Below are positions 5,385-7,558 of a stretch of 7,558 nucleotides of DNA, one piece after another. The translations under genes were made by a program, and so were the position numbers. Below the pieces are notes generated by a model. That model ran no database searches, was not told the origin of the DNA, and saw only the letters and a program-made list of their open reading frames with translations. Source of the stretch: Chloroflexota bacterium (GTDB lineage Bacteria; Chloroflexota; Dehalococcoidia; SZUA-161); the NCBI GenBank assembly GCA_003229915.1, contig QIGA01000121.1, forward strand, positions 1 through 7,558, read 5' to 3'. Position 1 is the first letter of the stretch. Each line of letters opens with the position of its first letter.

Positions 5385-6302
5385 CTACAGACTGAGCGGA
5401 TCTTTCCAGAACCCCAGCTCGTCCAGCGCTTCCTGTGCCGCTTCGCGGATGGACTCGTCCGAGCTCTCCAGGCATTCCTGCAGCACCTCTTTTGCTTCGC
5501 TGCCTCCGATTTGCCCCAGCGCCTCAATCGCAGAGATTTGCACCTCTACGTCACCGTCGCGGGTGAGCTCCAATAGATGGGGGACAGCCTCCTCCGCCTC
5601 AAGTTCTGCGCAAGCCCTTACTGCCTCGAACCGTAACTGAGCGCTGGAGCTACGAAGTTCCTTCAAAAGGACCGGGAGCCAACCGGGATGGCAATTGCGC
5701 CCCATGGCGTATAGGGCGCTCACCTGTAATTCAAGTTTGTCGCTTCGGTACGCCTGGCGGATCATCTCCTCTATCTGCGGCTTGCCCAGGGGGCTGATCG
5801 CTTCCAGCACCCTGCAGCGAACGACAAGGTGTTCTTCGCTGCTACTGAAGGCGGCGAGCAAAGCCTCTTCAACCTTATTCGCATCGCTTTCTGGCAGCTT
5901 CCCCAATTCGGTCAGCATGGCAAATCCCCCCAGAGCGTTAGCGGCAGCAGCTCGGACAGCATGCTCCTCGTCCCAAAGAAGCAAATCAACCAAAGGGTCG
6001 ATCAGAGTGCGTTCCTCAGACCCCCATAGCCCCTCCGCAGCTTGAACCCTTACCACGCTGTCGGTATCGGCGAGACAGGAGCGGAAGACATCGTCGAAGT
6101 CCAGCTCAATGTTGTCTTCGAGGAGTTCCGCCAGACGACCCGCTATCTGCCTCCGCCGCTCGATGTCGATGTAAGGCCACTCCCTATTGAAAACCTCCGC
6201 CTCCTCCGGTGAGAGATCTGAGAGGTTGGCGAGCTTCGAGGTAATAAGGGGTTTACTGAGGTCGCGAAGCTCCTCCAGATAGTGCTCTAGGTGCGTAGAC
6301 AT
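5385..6302 (-). CDS. HEAT-repeat (PBS-lyase-like) protein, function unknown
   Basis: The 305-residue protein has a helical N-terminal part (1-70) followed by about seven HEAT-type repeats, at roughly 71-93, 98-126, 142-172, 175-203, 207-233, 236-264 and 267-296. Several end in the signature VRxxAxxALG or a close variant (for example AVRAAAANALG, 115-125; QISAIEALGQIG, 255-266). Such alpha-solenoids serve as protein-binding scaffolds; a lyase activity is not implied. No signal peptide or membrane segment is seen and the protein is acidic, so it is probably cytosolic. I start at ATG 6302, preceded by GGTGAGGG, rather than GTG 6320, which has no Shine-Dalgarno site. It lies 76 bp downstream of the tldE-like gene on the same strand with no clear promoter of its own, so co-transcription is likely. 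Its partner is unknown. Confidence 0.82.
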   Translation of the reverse strand: MSTHLEHYLEELRDLSKPLITSKLANLSDLSPEEAEVFNREWPYIDIERRRQIAGRLAELLEDNIELDFDDVFRSCLADTDSVVRVQAAEGLWGSEERTLIDPLVDLLLWDEEHAVRAAAANALGGFAMLTELGKLPESDANKVEEALLAAFSSSEEHLVVRCRVLEAISPLGKPQIEEMIRQAYRSDKLELQVSALYAMGRNCHPGWLPVLLKELRSSSAQLRFEAVRACAELEAEEAVPHLLELTRDGDVEVQISAIEALGQIGGSEAKEVLQECLESSDESIREAAQEALDELGFWKDPLSL

Positions 6303-6322
6303 TTCGCCCTCACCAGCCACCC

Positions 6323-6383
6323 GTCATTGCGAACTGAACCTCACCTGTCATTGGGAGCCCTTCGCCTTATGTCATGTGTCATT
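6323..6383. repeat. Degenerate GTCATT-type intergenic repeats
   Basis: The spacer between the tldE-like and HEAT genes holds GTCATTGCGA (6323-6332), GTCATTGGGA (6347-6356) and GTCATT (6378-6383). They resemble worn copies of the GTCATTGCGAG-type intergenic repeats found in many bacterial genomes. The last copy overlaps the tldE stop codon (6381-6379). Copies are short and imperfect, so this may be chance in part. Confidence 0.35.
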
Positions 6384-7558
6384 CCTTCGTAGATATTGCA
6401 AGGCGTGGACAGTAGATATGCGGAATGCACACCCGCCCCCCGACCCACTTGCCCTCGCGCCCGACAGCGGCAACCTCTTTCAAGACCTCGTAGATGTTGC
6501 CCGAGAGCATAGTGTTCTTCACCCTGCCCACGATCTCGCCGTTCTTCACCACGTAGCCCAGAAGGATGTTGCCGCTAAAGTCTCCACCCAGGACGTTACC
6601 CTGAGAAGCGCCAAGGAGCTGCTCGACTACCAGCCCTTCCTTAATGTCAGCGAGCATCTCCTCAAAGCTGGCGTCCCCGCTCTCGATGACGACCGTGCTC
6701 GGCGACGGGCTGGGCAGTGTGCCCAGTCCCCTCGAGCCGCTGCCGGTGCTCCGGGTGCCAGCCAGAGCAGCGGTCTGGAGGTCATAAAGGAAGCTGGTCA
6801 CAACTCCGTTTTCGATGATCGCCGTGCGCTGGCTGGGCACGCCCTCGCCGTCGCAGAACCTGCTTCCGGGACGGTAGTCTATGGTGGCGTCATCCCAGAT
6901 GGAAATCCTGGGATCGAAAACCTGCTCACCCACCCTGTTGCCCAAGGGCGAAGCCCCTTGAAGCACCGTCTTCCCGTTGACTGCCATCGCCAGGGGTGCC
7001 ATAAGGGCCATAGCAACCCCGTATGGAGTGAAGATCACCGGCAACTGTCCCACAGGCGACTCAGCGGTCTCCCTGGCTCGTTCAAGCTGCTCGATAGTGG
7101 TTGCGGCCACCCCGTTCACATCAGTCAGTGGGTGACACGAGCTATCACTGTCGCCCACGAAGAGCATGTCCGTGCCCCTGATGAGAACGCCCTCTATGCC
7201 GAAGCCGAAGATGCTTTTCCTGTAGGCTGCCTTGCCTCCTCGGGAGTTCAGAACCTCAACGGAGATAGTACCTATGGACACCGATGCTTCACAGACAAGC
7301 TCCGGGGTATGCTCCCGCACCTTGTCGATCAAGGATTGCCCCAGCTCGACCATGGCCTCCTCGGTAACCGCCTCGACTCCGGGATCATACACCTCGACCC
7401 TGGGGTAAGTCTCAAGCGAAGGGAACTCGAACTTGGCCTCAGCGCCGAACGGGGCCATCTCCACAGCCATCTCCACCAATTCCTCCGTTCCATTCGCCTT
7501 GTTGCTGGCGGCAAAGCCGATCCTGCCACCTTTGATAAGACGCAGCGCCCTTCCCGAG
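6379..7558 (-). CDS. tldE: TldE/PmbA-like metallopeptidase-family protein, 5' end beyond the window
   Basis: The frame is open to the right edge, so the true start lies outside; 392 residues are visible of a family usually about 440-450 long. The TldD/TldE (PmbA, peptidase family U62) pair forms a heterodimeric protease that processes small peptides such as microcin precursors and degrades unfolded peptides. Family features are the N-terminal RLIKGGRIGFA (6-16 of the visible part), the segment CDGEGVPSQRT (235-245), RSTGSGSRG (269-277) and GGDFSGNILLG (324-334). No HExxxH zinc motif is present, which places it with the non-catalytic TldE/PmbA partner rather than TldD. The internal TTG at 7479 is not the start, because good family sequence continues upstream of it. 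A tldD partner would be expected just beyond the right edge, upstream of this gene. Confidence 0.88.
   Translation of the reverse strand, partial: SGRALRLIKGGRIGFAASNKANGTEELVEMAVEMAPFGAEAKFEFPSLETYPRVEVYDPGVEAVTEEAMVELGQSLIDKVREHTPELVCEASVSIGTISVEVLNSRGGKAAYRKSIFGFGIEGVLIRGTDMLFVGDSDSSCHPLTDVNGVAATTIEQLERARETAESPVGQLPVIFTPYGVAMALMAPLAMAVNGKTVLQGASPLGNRVGEQVFDPRISIWDDATIDYRPGSRFCDGEGVPSQRTAIIENGVVTSFLYDLQTAALAGTRSTGSGSRGLGTLPSPSPSTVVIESGDASFEEMLADIKEGLVVEQLLGASQGNVLGGDFSGNILLGYVVKNGEIVGRVKNTMLSGNIYEVLKEVAAVGREGKWVGGRVCIPHIYCPRLAISTKE

Noticed and set aside
7480..7558. Treating the TTG at 7479 as the start of the TldE-like gene
   Set aside because: The frame continues upstream to the window edge with family-like sequence (RLIKGGRIGFA), so the gene is cut by the edge rather than starting there.

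Overview
The window looks like bacterial chromosome with a horizontally acquired, integrase-bearing element on its left side. The host genes (sliding clamp, GNAT acetyltransferase, ROK kinase, HEAT-repeat protein, TldE/PmbA) have upper-50s percent G+C in the lines I counted. They use sigma70-type promoters, G-rich Shine-Dalgarno sites and occasional GTG or TTG starts. I suspect a Dehalococcoidia-like Chloroflexota genome, judging from the style of the DnaN C-terminus, a dnaN that stands apart from dnaA and recF, and the small CxxC/CPxC zinc-ribbon protein. This is recollection-based inference, not proof.

Left region (1-2324): the right end of a mobile element that runs off the left edge. It holds a strongly self-complementary tract (113-240) that looks like a structured RNA, then a 54-residue Cys/His-rich protein. 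A well-formed promoter follows, overlaid by a 25-bp palindrome and predicted to start transcription exactly on the ATG of a 48-residue zinc-ribbon protein. A 570-residue large serine recombinase comes next, and its ATG overlaps the zinc-ribbon stop codon (ATGA). The recombinase is AT-richer than the host genes in most places I counted. Its reading frame ends inside the 3' end of dnaN, which suggests that the element integrated there.

Middle region (2299-5205): dnaN and a RimJ/RimL-like acetyltransferase lie on the minus strand, each with a recognisable promoter; the dnaN promoter begins inside the acetyltransferase stop region. Divergent from them is a ROK-family sugar kinase on the plus strand, with its own promoter and a TTG start.

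Right region (5206-7558): a double-hairpin palindromic repeat of REPIN type separates the convergent ROK and HEAT-repeat genes. The HEAT-repeat gene follows a tldE/pmbA-like gene on the minus strand; tldE continues past the right edge. Their 76-bp spacer contains degenerate GTCATT-type repeats.

The most notable unit is the 113-2324 module: structured RNA, two small metal-binding-type proteins and a large serine recombinase, docked at the end of the replication clamp gene.
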